Assembly: GCA_003138975.1 (NCBI GenBank)
Contig: PLHQ01000118.1
Location: 1 to 43,724, forward strand
Length of the DNA stretch: 43,724 nt
From: Acidobacteriaceae bacterium
Lineage (GTDB): Bacteria; Acidobacteriota; Terriglobia; Terriglobales; Acidobacteriaceae
Reading direction: 5' to 3'
Shown here: positions 8,380 through 17,886 of the stretch, piece by piece
Layout: the number at the start of each line of letters is the position of its first letter
Position numbering within the stretch: position 1 is the stretch's first letter
Position numbers and translations under genes: made by a program
The notes under the pieces: generated by a model
Databases searched by the model: none
What the model was told of the DNA's origin: nothing
Seen by the model: only the letters and a program-made list of their open reading frames with translations

Positions 8380-10791
8380 CTAACGCATCGTCTCCTCAAT
8401 TTCAGAAATCCAGTCGGGACGCTTCAACACTTCGCGTGGCTTGGGACCATCCGCGGCACCGACAATGCCATCCTGCTCCATAAGATCGATGAGATGCGCG
8501 GCGCGCCCATAACCGATGCGCAACCTGCGCTGCAGCAGGGAAGTGGATGCTTTTCCAAATTCTACTACCAACTTCACCGCATCCTGATAAAGAGGATCCT
8601 CCTCGCTGCCTTCCGATCCCCCAACGCCGTCGCTGCTGACAGTGGCCTCCCGTTCCTCTTTCGGAGCTTCCAGAAATTGCTGCTGGTATTCCGCCGAGCC
8701 CTGCTGCTTCCAGAATTCCACCACAGCCGCGATTTCTTTTTCCGTAACCAGCGGTGCATGCAATCGATGGACGCGCGCGGATCCAGAAGGCAGGTAGAGC
8801 ATGTCGCCCTTGCCCAGCAAAGCTTCTGCTCCGTTAGCGTCCAGAATTGTTCGCGAATCCACCTTCGTCGCCACGCGGAAAGAAATTCTCGCCGGGAAGT
8901 TCGCCTTGATCAATCCTGTAATCACATCGACCGACGGACGCTGCGTGGCCAGCACCAGGTGAATGCCTACAGCTCGCGCCATCTGCGCCAGACGCGTAAT
9001 CGATTCCTCCACATTGCTCGAATCGAGCATCATGAGGTCGGCCAATTCGTCAATGATGATCACGATGTAAGGAATCGGCTTGTCGTCCGAATCTTCCTCA
9101 AACAAGCTTGGTGTGCCGCCGTTGTCGAAGAGCCGGTTGTACTGGTCAATATTCCGCACGCCTTTTGCCGCCAGCAGCTTCAACCGACGCTCCATTTCGC
9201 GCACGGCGTTGCGCAACGCGTTTGCCGCCAGCTTTGGTTCGGTGATGATCGGCGTATACAGGTGCGGCACCCCTTCATAGTTGCCCAATTCCAGCCGCTT
9301 CGGATCCACCAGAATCAAGCGCACTTGCTCCGGTGTCGCCTTGTACAAAATCGACATGATGAAAGCGTTGATGGCCACGCTCTTGCCTGAACCTGTGGAT
9401 CCGGCGATCAGTAGGTGCGGCATGCCATTGAGATCAGCCGTGACGATGCGCCCGTTGATGTCCTTGCCCATCGCCATCGTCAGCTTCGATTTCGAGCCCA
9501 TGAATTCCTGCGATTCGATGTTCTCCCGCAGCCAGATGATTTCCCGCTCGCGATTCGGTACTTGAATGCCAACAGTCGATTTCCCGGCCATGCGCTCGAT
9601 CAGAATGCTTTCGGCCTTCAATGCGAGACAGAGATCGTCCGTAAGGTTCGTGATGCGGCTGTACTTGATTCCCGCGTCGGGCTTGAACTCGAACGTCGTG
9701 ACCACCGGACCAGGATTGATCTGCGTGATCTGCCCATGCACTTCGAATTCGGCATATTTCTCGGTCAGCACCTGCGCCAGAAGCTTGAGTTCGTCGGCAT
9801 CCACGGCTTGTTGTTCATCAGGGCGCTGCAACAAACTGCTCGACGGCAACTTGTAGCCGCCCGCAATTCGTGGCATGGTCGTCTTTGCCTTGTGATCGCT
9901 GTCGGCGCGCTGGGTGACTTCCGGATTCGCCGGCGATTCAACCGCGGCCAAAGATTCAGGCAGAATTCCGCCCGTCGTCGCGAGTCCGTTCGTCACCACC
10001 TCCGTGGATTCAGGGTCAAGCATGCGCTCGATGCCTGTGCGGCGAGGCTCTGGCGCAACTCTGGCCTGCACGGATGGATCGGCAGGAGCCGTTTGCCGCG
10101 ATGGAATCAACTGCGTTTTCACCTGCAGCTTGGAAACCCGGCGCTTGTCCAGTTCTTTCTGCTGACGTTTCTTGGCGCGCTCTTCCTGCCAATCCAGATA
10201 GCGATTCCACAACGCGGTTACAAAAGCGAACCTCGTCGGAACCCACAGTTGGATCGAAGAAAACGAGAACGCCGTCGAAAGATACAGCGCAACCGCGAGC
10301 ACGCTCGCGCAAACGATGTACGCGCCGGCCAGGTTCAGGTAATGGATCAGCACATCGCCAACAACTCGGCCCAGAAGGCCTTCAACGGGCATCACGTGCA
10401 GCCAGCGGATATTGCCCGGCAGTAGCGCCAGCAGTGCAGGGACGAACATAACGAGCCAGATTCCTCCCAGGCTCTTCGCTATGGGAGACTGAATCTTTCG
10501 GGAAGCAAACCAGCGCAGCCCAAGCATGGCAGGAAAAATTGGCAGCAGAAATGCTCCGACGCCAAAGAACTGCAGCATCAGGTCCGAGATCAGCGCTCCG
10601 ACCACGCCGATCCAGTTGCGGGCAGCGTGCGTGCCAGTCAGAACGGAGGCGCTGTTCAACGAAGGATCGAGCGGCGAATACGAGGCTAGCGCGAGGAAGA
10701 GGAGGAGCGCAGAGACGCACAGCAGAAAACCGATCAGCTCATTCAGCCGCCGGTTACCCGTGGGGACAAAGATGCTTGTCAGAAAATGCAT
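8380..10791 (-). CDS. ftsK: DNA translocase FtsK/SpoIIIE
   Basis: An 803-residue membrane-anchored ATPase that pumps chromosomal DNA at the division septum and helps resolve dimers at dif. The N-terminus has about four transmembrane segments (residues about 18-175), then a charged, Pro/Ala-rich linker to about 330. The motor domain has Walker A GSTGSGKS at 464-471 with K470, RLILVDPKRLELG, and Walker B IVIIIDELADLMM. The C-terminal gamma winged helix (TSLLQRRLRIGYGRAAHLIDLMEQDGIVG) would recognise KOPS sites. The length matches compact FtsK proteins. The SD sequence before the ATG is weak. Confidence 0.97.
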   Translation of the reverse strand: MHFLTSIFVPTGNRRLNELIGFLLCVSALLLFLALASYSPLDPSLNSASVLTGTHAARNWIGVVGALISDLMLQFFGVGAFLLPIFPAMLGLRWFASRKIQSPIAKSLGGIWLVMFVPALLALLPGNIRWLHVMPVEGLLGRVVGDVLIHYLNLAGAYIVCASVLAVALYLSTAFSFSSIQLWVPTRFAFVTALWNRYLDWQEERAKKRQQKELDKRRVSKLQVKTQLIPSRQTAPADPSVQARVAPEPRRTGIERMLDPESTEVVTNGLATTGGILPESLAAVESPANPEVTQRADSDHKAKTTMPRIAGGYKLPSSSLLQRPDEQQAVDADELKLLAQVLTEKYAEFEVHGQITQINPGPVVTTFEFKPDAGIKYSRITNLTDDLCLALKAESILIERMAGKSTVGIQVPNREREIIWLRENIESQEFMGSKSKLTMAMGKDINGRIVTADLNGMPHLLIAGSTGSGKSVAINAFIMSILYKATPEQVRLILVDPKRLELGNYEGVPHLYTPIITEPKLAANALRNAVREMERRLKLLAAKGVRNIDQYNRLFDNGGTPSLFEEDSDDKPIPYIVIIIDELADLMMLDSSNVEESITRLAQMARAVGIHLVLATQRPSVDVITGLIKANFPARISFRVATKVDSRTILDANGAEALLGKGDMLYLPSGSARVHRLHAPLVTEKEIAAVVEFWKQQGSAEYQQQFLEAPKEEREATVSSDGVGGSEGSEEDPLYQDAVKLVVEFGKASTSLLQRRLRIGYGRAAHLIDLMEQDGIVGAADGPKPREVLKRPDWISEIEETMR

Positions 10792-10990
10792 GTGGGCCGT
10801 TATTACACCGGACGCGTAAATGTCCCGTGGCGCAAATCGGCCAGAGCCTCATCATTATGCCAAGAAGGAGCGGCTGCCGCAATGTCGGAATTTGCCGGGA
10901 GTGTACAGTTGGCTTCCCAGCTGAATTGTCGCGTCTGACGCCGTATTACGCCCGGCTGCGTCAATCCGAATACGTGGGGTGTCTGCCTGC

Positions 10991-11863
10991 TTATTGGAGG
11001 TGCCACATATACGCCAGAGCGACGACGATTATTCCAAACACAATGCGGTATACGATGAAAACACGCAGACTATTGGACTGGAGATACCGAATGAGCCATG
11101 CGATGGTGGCGTAACCGACGATCGCGGAGACGAGAATGCCAACCAAGAAAGGCGCATGCATCCCGGCGGGTAGGCCTTCTTTGCGAAGCTCGTGCGCCTT
11201 CAGCAGCGCAGCTCCGGCAATGATCGGAGTGGAGAGCAGAAAGCTGAAGCGAACTGCCGCCTCCCGAGTCATGTTGCGAAACAAACCTGCGGTGATGGTT
11301 GAGCCGGATCGGGAAACGCCCGGGACCAGGGCAAACGCCTGCGCCACGCCCACGGTCAGCGAATCGACGAAAGAAATGCGAGTCAGTGGTTTCTCCCGTT
11401 TGCCTACTTTCTCTCCCAGCCACATGAGAAGCGCAACTACGATCAAAGCTGCCGCAATCAGTACGATGTGTTCGCGGAAATAATCCTCGGCAGAATGCTC
11501 GAGCAGTTTGCCCGCAATGGCTCCCGGAATCGTCGCCAGAGCCAGAAACCACAGAAGCATGCGTTCGTCCTTTCGCTCCTGGAGGGTTAGGTTCTCGTCC
11601 GAGCCGCCCGCCTCGGAAAAGCGCACGATTTTTCCTCCCAGAGCCGCGCGGATAATCTGAAACCAGGTGCGGCGGAAGTAGAAGAGCACGGACAGCAGGG
11701 TTCCGAAATGCAAGGCGACGTCAAATGTGAGCTCATGCGCGGGCGACAATTCGTTCCAGCCCAGCAGTCGCCGCACGATGATGAGGTGTCCTGAACTCGA
11801 GACCGGGATGAACTCCGCCAAGCCCTGAATGATGGCAAGAACTACAGCTTGATAGATGGGCAA
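10991..11863 (-). CDS. uppP: Undecaprenyl-diphosphatase (UppP/BacA)
   Basis: A 290-residue integral membrane phosphatase that recycles undecaprenyl pyrophosphate for cell-wall synthesis and gives bacitracin tolerance. Signatures are QGLAEFIPVSSSGHLII near residues 13-29 and ALVPGVSRSGSTIT, with about eight hydrophobic segments. The gene starts one base after the stop of the upstream SH3-domain gene on the same strand, so the two are surely co-transcribed and perhaps translationally coupled, tying the SH3/TPR-like protein to envelope work. Confidence 0.96.
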   Translation of the reverse strand: MPIYQAVVLAIIQGLAEFIPVSSSGHLIIVRRLLGWNELSPAHELTFDVALHFGTLLSVLFYFRRTWFQIIRAALGGKIVRFSEAGGSDENLTLQERKDERMLLWFLALATIPGAIAGKLLEHSAEDYFREHIVLIAAALIVVALLMWLGEKVGKREKPLTRISFVDSLTVGVAQAFALVPGVSRSGSTITAGLFRNMTREAAVRFSFLLSTPIIAGAALLKAHELRKEGLPAGMHAPFLVGILVSAIVGYATIAWLIRYLQSNSLRVFIVYRIVFGIIVVALAYMWHLQ

Positions 11864-11864
11864 A

Positions 11865-12848
11865 TTAGTCCGCCGCGTTTCCGAAGGTTGGAATGCCCTG
11901 TTGAATGTAGAAGATCAGCCGCTCGGTGCGCAAGGCCCAATCGCCTTGTCCATATTGGCTGACGAGTTTCTGGGCCAGCGACAGGGCGCGGTCCTTGGAT
12001 TCCGCGGATTTTTTCTGATTAGGTTCGTTCTTGTAAATCTCGATGAGTGCAGCACGGCGCCAGGCGGCGTTATACAACGCTTCCGCGGCCGCTGGAGATT
12101 GCGGGTGCTCCTTGGCGTAGTTCTCGTAGAGGTCGGCTTCTTTGTCCGGACATTTCGTCAAGCCTTCCCAGTCGCCGCAGAGCTTGTTTTCGATCAGGCG
12201 AAAAGAAGCGAGGTCCGCCCATTTTGTCGTGGGATACTTTTTGATCACTAGCTTCATCCAGTCTTCTTTCATCTGGCCGCGCATGTAAGATTCGCGTGCG
12301 CGTGCGGAAGGGCGCGTCATGATATCGGAGCGCTCGATTTGCCAGCGGATGTCTGCCGCACGATAAAGCGCCTCGGCGGCCAGTGGCGACGCGGGCATCA
12401 GATCATACACGCGGTAATAAAGGCGCATTGCGTCTTGCGCGGCATCGCGGCGGCCGCGGCGGCGGCTGGCCTGGTCTTCGGAGTCAGCCGCCTCGCCGAA
12501 GATGATTCTGTCGCCGTCTTGAGTAGTACTGCTGATTAGCGCTTGCTTTGGAACCCAGCCGGTGATGGTCTTGCCTTCGGCTTCATCTTCGGTCGCACCC
12601 TCTTCGTTGCTGGGCGGGCGCAGAATCGCTTCCACGTGAACCCAGTCACGGCTGGTGTCGATAATGATGAGTTCGTTTCCACGATTGGCTTCGCCGACTC
12701 TGGCGGCGTCCGCGCTCGGCGCGACGCGGATGGTTTCTTCGTGCACGAGCGTTCCGCGCAGGGCGTCAGCGGAAGCCAATTGAGTGATGGTGAGCGTGCC
12801 GATAAGGAGAATGCTGGCAGCGATGGTGGAGATGAGCCGGTGTTTCAT
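11865..12848 (-). CDS. Exported SH3-like / TPR-like protein
   Basis: A 327-residue protein with a signal peptide (residues 1-28, MKHRLISTIAASILLIGTL). Next is an SH3b-like domain (about 30-105: GTLVHEETIRVAPSADAARVGE, ITGWVPKQALI), then a helical region of TPR-like repeats (AAQDAMRLYYRVYDLMPASPLAAEALYRAADIR and a second copy DLYENYAKEHPQSPAAAEALYNAAWRR). This resembles periplasmic scaffold proteins such as the YbgF/CpoB type, although the SH3 domain is unusual for those. It directly precedes uppP, suggesting a role in cell-wall metabolism. Function is inferred. Confidence 0.75.
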   Translation of the reverse strand: MKHRLISTIAASILLIGTLTITQLASADALRGTLVHEETIRVAPSADAARVGEANRGNELIIIDTSRDWVHVEAILRPPSNEEGATEDEAEGKTITGWVPKQALISSTTQDGDRIIFGEAADSEDQASRRRGRRDAAQDAMRLYYRVYDLMPASPLAAEALYRAADIRWQIERSDIMTRPSARARESYMRGQMKEDWMKLVIKKYPTTKWADLASFRLIENKLCGDWEGLTKCPDKEADLYENYAKEHPQSPAAAEALYNAAWRRAALIEIYKNEPNQKKSAESKDRALSLAQKLVSQYGQGDWALRTERLIFYIQQGIPTFGNAAD

Positions 12849-13212
12849 AAGATTTTGGATGCCTGGAATATCGTTGGGCTAAGGCTTGGCTGAAGCTTGA
12901 ACCAGAAGGGAACTTGGCAGGACGCGCTTCTACGGTAATGAACTTTGGTCAGTTTTTCGCTGCAACTCCCGATATGGGAATCTCGGCTGGTGGGGGTATC
13001 CCCCTCTCCGCCCCGGTCTATTGGAATCATGGAGTTAGCGTCAAGGGTTGCAAAAAATCTAAGAGCTGCAACAGCTTGCGGGCAAAAGCTTCAATCCAAA
13101 GGAGTTAGGTCCTCTTTGAGGCTGGCCCCTGGAATGATCGACCGTTTATAGGCTAGTGCCTGGAAAATTGCAGGTCAAGTGGAATCGGAGGCTTCAGAAA
13201 TTCAAGCGCAAA
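12849..13212. other. Intergenic region without a recognisable gene
   Basis: No open frame here has a family motif. It holds the promoter region of the leftward SH3-domain gene and a short perfect G5-TAT-C5 palindrome at 12992-13004, which could fold or act as a protein site. I see nothing else. Confidence 0.5.
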
Positions 13213-13250
13213 ACAAAACGCCCCAGACTCTAGTTTGAGTCCTGGGACGT
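13211..13250 (-). terminator. Rho-independent terminator of the sugar porter gene
   Basis: Read on the minus strand, CCCAGGACTC pairs with GAGTCTGGGG across a short loop and is followed by CGTTTTGTTTT. It lies about 110 nt beyond the stop of the leftward sugar porter gene. Twelve bases of it, CGCCCCAGACTC on the plus strand, recur in the hairpin at 30027-30056. Confidence 0.7.
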
Positions 13251-13361
13251 CTGTTGATCAGCCCTCCCCCAAGTGCTGCTCACTCAGGAGCATAGGGTAC
13301 GGCCTGGATTTGGTAAATGGCACCCTCGTGCCATGGGCCCCCACTAGAGTGTAGTGAATCG

Positions 13362-15188
13362 TCACACGTCTTTTTGGTTCAAGCAGTTGCGAGGCCGGGC
13401 TTCTTGGGTGTGCCCTTCGAAATAAGCTTCGATTTCTTCCAAAGTCTTACCTTTGGTTTCGGGAAGGAAGAAAGCGGCGGTGAGAAAGTAGATCACCGTG
13501 CACGCCGCGAAGGCAAAAAACATAGTGGAGTAGCCGAATTTGCCAACGGTCGGCAGGAAGGTGGCGGCAATGCCGGTCGAGACGGCCTGGTTGATCAGCA
13601 GGGCGATGCTCATACCGTTGGAACGAATGCGTGTCGGCATCAACTCCGAGAGGGCGAGCCACACGCACACGCCGGGACCGATTGCGAAGAACGCCATGAA
13701 TACAAAAAGAGTGACGGCTACCGTCCAGCCATTATGGGTGCTCGGAACCGGGCTGATCAGTGCATTGTCGATCCTTAGCGGAGCGTCGCGCGAGGCGTCA
13801 AGATTGCTGAATGGGTTGGAGAAAAAAGCCACCACTTTGTTGACCGGCAGGCAACTTTCGCGCGTGATCTCGATGGGCTTGGCAGCCAGGTCGTCGGAGC
13901 GCACTACTTTGGTGGCGCCGCGGAAGTCTCCGCAGGAATAGATGATGATCAGCGATGTGGGTCGATTGCGGATGGCGATGGCCTTGCCAGTATCAGCGTT
14001 GACGCTGGCGGCCAGGAGTGTATTCGCAGTCTTCTCGTCGTAACGGATCACGACCTTCTGATCGGCATTGACCATGGATTGAACCGCAGTGCGGGAATCC
14101 ACGCGCAGGATTTCAGTACGACGGAAAAGTATCCCGGTACAGAGAAGCGACACGATAATGCCGGCGCTGCCGAGGGATAGCAGGAATTTGCGTCCCTTGC
14201 GATCGACCAGCACGATGCCGCCAATGGTCATCAAGAAATTCACGATGGTGAAAAGCACATAACCCCAGTGAGCCTGGACATCGGACAGACCGCTCTGCAG
14301 AAGAATGTTGGCGTTGTAGCCAATGATCGAGTTGACGCCGGTGGCTTGGTTGCACGCGAGAATCACACAGGCCAGCACGAACGGGATCACGTATTTTCGG
14401 CGCAGGAGCGATTCTTTAACTTTTGTTCCGGTTGGGGTCTGCGCTTTCTCCGCGGCAGCAGCCAGCTCCATTTCCGCGAGTTCGAGGGCGGCCTGCTGCG
14501 TGGTGCGAGAACGAAGAAGAGAGGCGTAGGCGGCATCGCGTTTGCCACGTCGAAACAGCCATCGAGGAGACTCTGCGACCATGAGGCTGCCGATGACAAA
14601 CAAAATGCCAGGCGGCAGAGAAACCCAGAAAATGCTGCGCCATGCTGTGTCTTTAAAGGCGAAAAGGCGGGCGGGATCGCCTAGCTTGGCGACCTCTTCG
14701 ACGCGAATACTGAAAAACATTCCGACGACAGCAGCGGTCACGATCCCAAGGGTCAGCAGCCATTGAAAGATACCGGTGCCTTTTCCGCGATTCGTTGCCG
14801 CCAGGCACTCTGCCAGATAGAGCGGGACGACGACACCGATTAAGCCGGCGCTAATGCCTTGCAGGAGGCGGCCGAGAACCAGCGGCTCGTAGCCGTGCGC
14901 GAGAGCGATTACAGGAATGCTGATGACAAAGAGCACACCGCTGAGGGTCATCAAAAGCTTGCGTCCCATCCAGTCGGCGAGCGTGCCGGCAAATAAAGTT
15001 GATATGACGCTGCCAAGGAGTACAGCTGCAACGACTATGGAAAGCTGTCCCGCATTCAAACCGGAAGTGGCTTCCAGGTACGGGAGAGCCCCGGCAATAA
15101 TGCCGACATCCACGCCGTAGAGCAATCCTCCCAAACCCGCTACGAGCAGGAGGAAACGATTGTAGCCGGCTTTTTCGTTTTGCGGCAC
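13362..15188 (-). CDS. MFS sugar porter with a large extra loop
   Basis: A 608-residue major-facilitator transporter of the sugar porter family, probably a proton symporter in the inner membrane. Signatures are LYGVDVGIIAGALPYL in TM1, GRK after TM2, PESPRWLFRRGKRDAA before the central loop, DRKGRKFLL in the second half and PETKGKTLEEIEAYF at the end. The family is normally 450-500 residues. Here about 110 extra residues (about 360-470, from RRTEILRVDSRTA to DNALISPVPSTHNG), with two cysteines, lie between the predicted TM9 and TM10, on the external side. The start at 15188 fits the family N-terminus. The substrate is unknown. Confidence 0.9.
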   Translation of the reverse strand: MPQNEKAGYNRFLLLVAGLGGLLYGVDVGIIAGALPYLEATSGLNAGQLSIVVAAVLLGSVISTLFAGTLADWMGRKLLMTLSGVLFVISIPVIALAHGYEPLVLGRLLQGISAGLIGVVVPLYLAECLAATNRGKGTGIFQWLLTLGIVTAAVVGMFFSIRVEEVAKLGDPARLFAFKDTAWRSIFWVSLPPGILFVIGSLMVAESPRWLFRRGKRDAAYASLLRSRTTQQAALELAEMELAAAAEKAQTPTGTKVKESLLRRKYVIPFVLACVILACNQATGVNSIIGYNANILLQSGLSDVQAHWGYVLFTIVNFLMTIGGIVLVDRKGRKFLLSLGSAGIIVSLLCTGILFRRTEILRVDSRTAVQSMVNADQKVVIRYDEKTANTLLAASVNADTGKAIAIRNRPTSLIIIYSCGDFRGATKVVRSDDLAAKPIEITRESCLPVNKVVAFFSNPFSNLDASRDAPLRIDNALISPVPSTHNGWTVAVTLFVFMAFFAIGPGVCVWLALSELMPTRIRSNGMSIALLINQAVSTGIAATFLPTVGKFGYSTMFFAFAACTVIYFLTAAFFLPETKGKTLEEIEAYFEGHTQEARPRNCLNQKDV

Positions 15189-15369
15189 AGGGGCGCGGTC
15201 CTTTCGCCGATCGAGTGACTAACTACTTTATTCCTCGCGAGGATACTACGGCACAGTGGCGGAAGTGCCGGATAAACGGAATGGGATTGAGACGGTAATA
15301 GCCGACTCTGTAAAGAGGGGCACCAGCGCGGCGCACACAGGACAATGGGAGGACTATAATAGAGTTATC

Positions 15370-15618
15370 ATGACCAGTCCTAATCTTGATACCCCCTCTG
15401 CTTCTGAAATTTGTGCCCACGTTAAACATCTTGGTTATGGCGTCTCGGGCCGCATTCGGCTCTATGGCGAGGAATTCGAAGTGGTTTCAGACCCATTCCC
15501 GGAAGATGACGGCATTGCTGTCCGCGTCAAAACGAAGAGCAATTCGATGATTCGCGTGCTGCAGCTGCCCGCGACCGTCGTTCAGAGTGTGAAAGGGCGC
15601 GGACCGAAAACTGCCTAG
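15370..15618 (+). CDS. Small conserved-looking protein, function unknown
   Basis: An 82-residue soluble protein with alternating beta-like segments (GVSGRIRLYGEEFEVVSDPFPEDDGIAVRVKTKS). The ATG at 15370 gives a compact protein; GGGAGG lies about 20 nt upstream, rather far, so a start slightly upstream is possible. It converges with the LysR gene, stops 4 nt apart. No motif suggests a function. Confidence 0.6.
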   Translation: MTSPNLDTPSASEICAHVKHLGYGVSGRIRLYGEEFEVVSDPFPEDDGIAVRVKTKSNSMIRVLQLPATVVQSVKGRGPKTA

Positions 15619-15621
15619 CGA

Positions 15622-16536
15622 CTAGGCGCTCGCCGGTGGATCTGTCTTTTTGGGATGAGTCGCAAATTGCCGCGAAACCGTAATAAATGCTTTTGCGGCG
15701 ACGGAGAGAGTACGATCGCGCCGGTAGGCTAGTCCCAGTTCGCGCCACAGTTCCGCGCCTTCGAGTTCAATCAACTTCACCCGCCCCGCCGCCACTTCGT
15801 CGCGCGCAAATGATGCGCTGATCAGCGAGATACCAAGATCGGCAGCGACAAAACTCTTGATCATCCCTATACTTGGCAGCTCCATCCTGACTTTGAGTTC
15901 GGAGTTGTACTCTCGGAAAAGCTTATCCAGCAACCTGCGCGTGTGGCCGGTCTTGGGAAGAAGCAGTGGGTGTTTCACAACTTCGCTGACGTGGGCCGCT
16001 TTCATCTTCGCGAGCGGGTTCTTGGGACTTACCATCAGCATCAACCGGTCGCGGAAGATAGGCTGAATTTTCAAGCTGGGCGACTGAATGGGCAAGCTAA
16101 GTACACCCACCTCCAGGGACCCATTCTCAAGCTTCTCGACGATCTTGTAAGTGAAATTGCGATAGATGCTGATCTGCACATCGGGATAGTGGCGACAGTA
16201 CTCCCCGAAGACCTCAGGAAGAACGTAAAGGCACGTCGCTTCGTTGGCGCCGACCATAAGCGTTCCGCGGGGTGTTTGGCCGTGGTCAGCAACGGCTACG
16301 AGGGATTCATCCCGCAGGCTCTTCAGGCGCAAGGCGTATTCGTAGAAGATTTGACCAGCCGGAGTCAGCTTAACGGTTTTGCCGGAGCGGTCTAAGAGGC
16401 GGTCGCCATATTCCTGTTCCAGTTGACGGATCTGTGCGCTGACCGCTGATTGCGAGCGGAATACTTTCTCTCCGGCGCGAGAAAAGCTGCGTTGACGGGC
16501 TACTTCCAGAAATGTAATGAGCTGATCGAAGTCCAT
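15622..16536 (-). CDS. LysR-family transcriptional regulator
   Basis: A 304-residue regulator. The N-terminal winged helix-turn-helix (MDFDQLITFLEVARQ, then FRSQSAVSAQIRQLEQEYG) occupies residues 1-60, and a periplasmic-binding-protein-like effector domain covers about 90-295 (GTLMVGANEATCLYVLPEVF). I chose the ATG at 16536 because the family begins there; 19 upstream in-frame codons would extend it to 16593. Its usual divergent partner gene is not obvious: the neighbour at 16650 is a zinc-ribbon membrane protein, so the target is unknown. Confidence 0.88.
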   Translation of the reverse strand: MDFDQLITFLEVARQRSFSRAGEKVFRSQSAVSAQIRQLEQEYGDRLLDRSGKTVKLTPAGQIFYEYALRLKSLRDESLVAVADHGQTPRGTLMVGANEATCLYVLPEVFGEYCRHYPDVQISIYRNFTYKIVEKLENGSLEVGVLSLPIQSPSLKIQPIFRDRLMLMVSPKNPLAKMKAAHVSEVVKHPLLLPKTGHTRRLLDKLFREYNSELKVRMELPSIGMIKSFVAADLGISLISASFARDEVAAGRVKLIELEGAELWRELGLAYRRDRTLSVAAKAFITVSRQFATHPKKTDPPASA

Positions 16537-16649
16537 TGAGTTTGGAAGAGGAATTATATCGGACTTTTCAGCTTGGCACGGGGAGAAATACAAGTTCGCT
16601 CGATCTACTGGGTTCTGGTAACGCGCGCGGCAACGGGTTACTCTAGCTC

Positions 16650-17111
16650 ATGTCCATTTCCTGCCCCGAGTGTGCCGCATCCATGCCCGATGCCGCTGCA
16701 TTCTGTCCGGGCTGCGGCCGTGCCATGCGCCCGGTCGAGCGCGTGCAAGGCAAAGTGGGTGCGCTACCGCAAACAATAGCTGGCGCACTAGCCTACTGCA
16801 CAATTATCCCGGCGATCATCTTTCTCCTCGTCGAACCCTACAACAAGAACCGTTTCGTGCGTTTTCATTCCTTTCAGTGCATCGGATTGTGGCTGGCGGG
16901 GTTGGTGATTGGTGCGGCGCTCAGGGTTGTCGGCTTCGTGCTGTTCTTTGTCCCAGTGGTGGGTCAATTGCTGGTGCTGCTCGTTTCCATGGTGGTGGGG
17001 ATCGGGTTCTTCGTGATTTGGCTGGTGCTGGTGGTCAAAGCGCTGCAGGGTGAGAGGTTCAGGCTACCGCTGGTGGGCGACTTTGCGGAACAGCAAGCAG
17101 CTGCGGGCTAG
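16650..17111 (+). CDS. Zinc-ribbon plus DUF4870-like membrane protein, copy 1
   Basis: A 153-residue protein. A zinc ribbon (SCPECAASM, then FCPGCGRAM) covers residues 4-26. Three hydrophobic segments follow, with the conserved sequence AYCTIIPAIIFLLVEPYN, then NRFVRFHSFQC and a C-terminal RLPLVGDFAEQQ. It is a tandem paralogue of the next gene. The role is unknown; a small membrane sensor or scaffold with a cytoplasmic ribbon is possible. Confidence 0.8.
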   Translation: MSISCPECAASMPDAAAFCPGCGRAMRPVERVQGKVGALPQTIAGALAYCTIIPAIIFLLVEPYNKNRFVRFHSFQCIGLWLAGLVIGAALRVVGFVLFFVPVVGQLLVLLVSMVVGIGFFVIWLVLVVKALQGERFRLPLVGDFAEQQAAAG

Positions 17112-17231
17112 GCTCATGTTGGGCCACTGCCGGCCACGTTATTGTTTGCTTCACAAGCCGCTTTCTGGTATTTTGCCGCAACGTCGCCCGGACGCGTTCG
17201 CGCGGCCACAACTAAGAAACGGAGGTCTTCA

Positions 17232-17669
17232 ATGGCGTTTTGCAATATGTGTGGCGCACAGATTGCCGATGGTGCGACCGTGTGCCCAGCGTGCAGCGGG
17301 CGGACCGCAACCGCGCCCGTAATCGCCAGCACGGGTTCGGGACTCGCCGATAACGTGGCTGGGGTGCTGGCCTATGTGACCATAATCCCGGCTATTGTCT
17401 TTCTCGTAGTGGAGCCATACAACAAGAGCCGTTTCGTCCGGTTTCACGCATGGCAGTGCATATTCTTCAATATAGCTTGGTGGATTTTGTGGATCGGGTT
17501 GCGCATGGTGGCTCATTTCCCTTTTCTAGGTTTCCTCACCGTGTTGGTGTGGCCGCTGGTTGCCCTCGTCGGTTTCATAATCTGGATCATTCTGCTGCTG
17601 AAGGCAAATCAGGGCCAAATGTATAAGCTGCCCGTGATCGGCGACCTGGCGGAAAAGCAGGCTGGATAG
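17232..17669 (+). CDS. Zinc-ribbon plus DUF4870-like membrane protein, copy 2
   Basis: A 145-residue protein with GGAGG 7 nt before the ATG at 17232. The ribbon cysteines are in FCNMCGAQ and VCPACSGR. The membrane part repeats the motifs of the upstream gene: AYVTIIPAIVFLVVEPYNKS, RFVRFHAWQC and KLPVIGDLAEKQ. Clear homology at the same spacing shows an old tandem duplication; the ribbons and third membrane segment have diverged most. Confidence 0.82.
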   Translation: MAFCNMCGAQIADGATVCPACSGRTATAPVIASTGSGLADNVAGVLAYVTIIPAIVFLVVEPYNKSRFVRFHAWQCIFFNIAWWILWIGLRMVAHFPFLGFLTVLVWPLVALVGFIIWIILLLKANQGQMYKLPVIGDLAEKQAG

Positions 17670-17886
17670 GCGGTGGCTAGTGGAAAATTCAACCGCTGGG
17701 AATGTGTGGAAGAACAAAGCTAGCCTCCGTTAGTGAGCGCGTGCGGGGTCCGACATGAGTTGGAACCTGTAGCCCTTGACTTTCCTTCCCTAAGCTGTCA
17801 TTCCTATTAGCTTTTACTCCGCAGCTGATTTGTGTCGACTTGTGGGCGACGCGGGTAGCGGAAATTTTGGGCAACTGGGGAATGGA

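Noticed and set aside
8194-9390. Long plus-strand frame over ftsK
   Set aside because: Antisense shadow of ftsK, rich in His, Arg and Gln with no domain.
12992-13004. G5-TAT-C5 palindrome as a terminator
   Set aside because: The loop is too small and no T-run follows on either strand.
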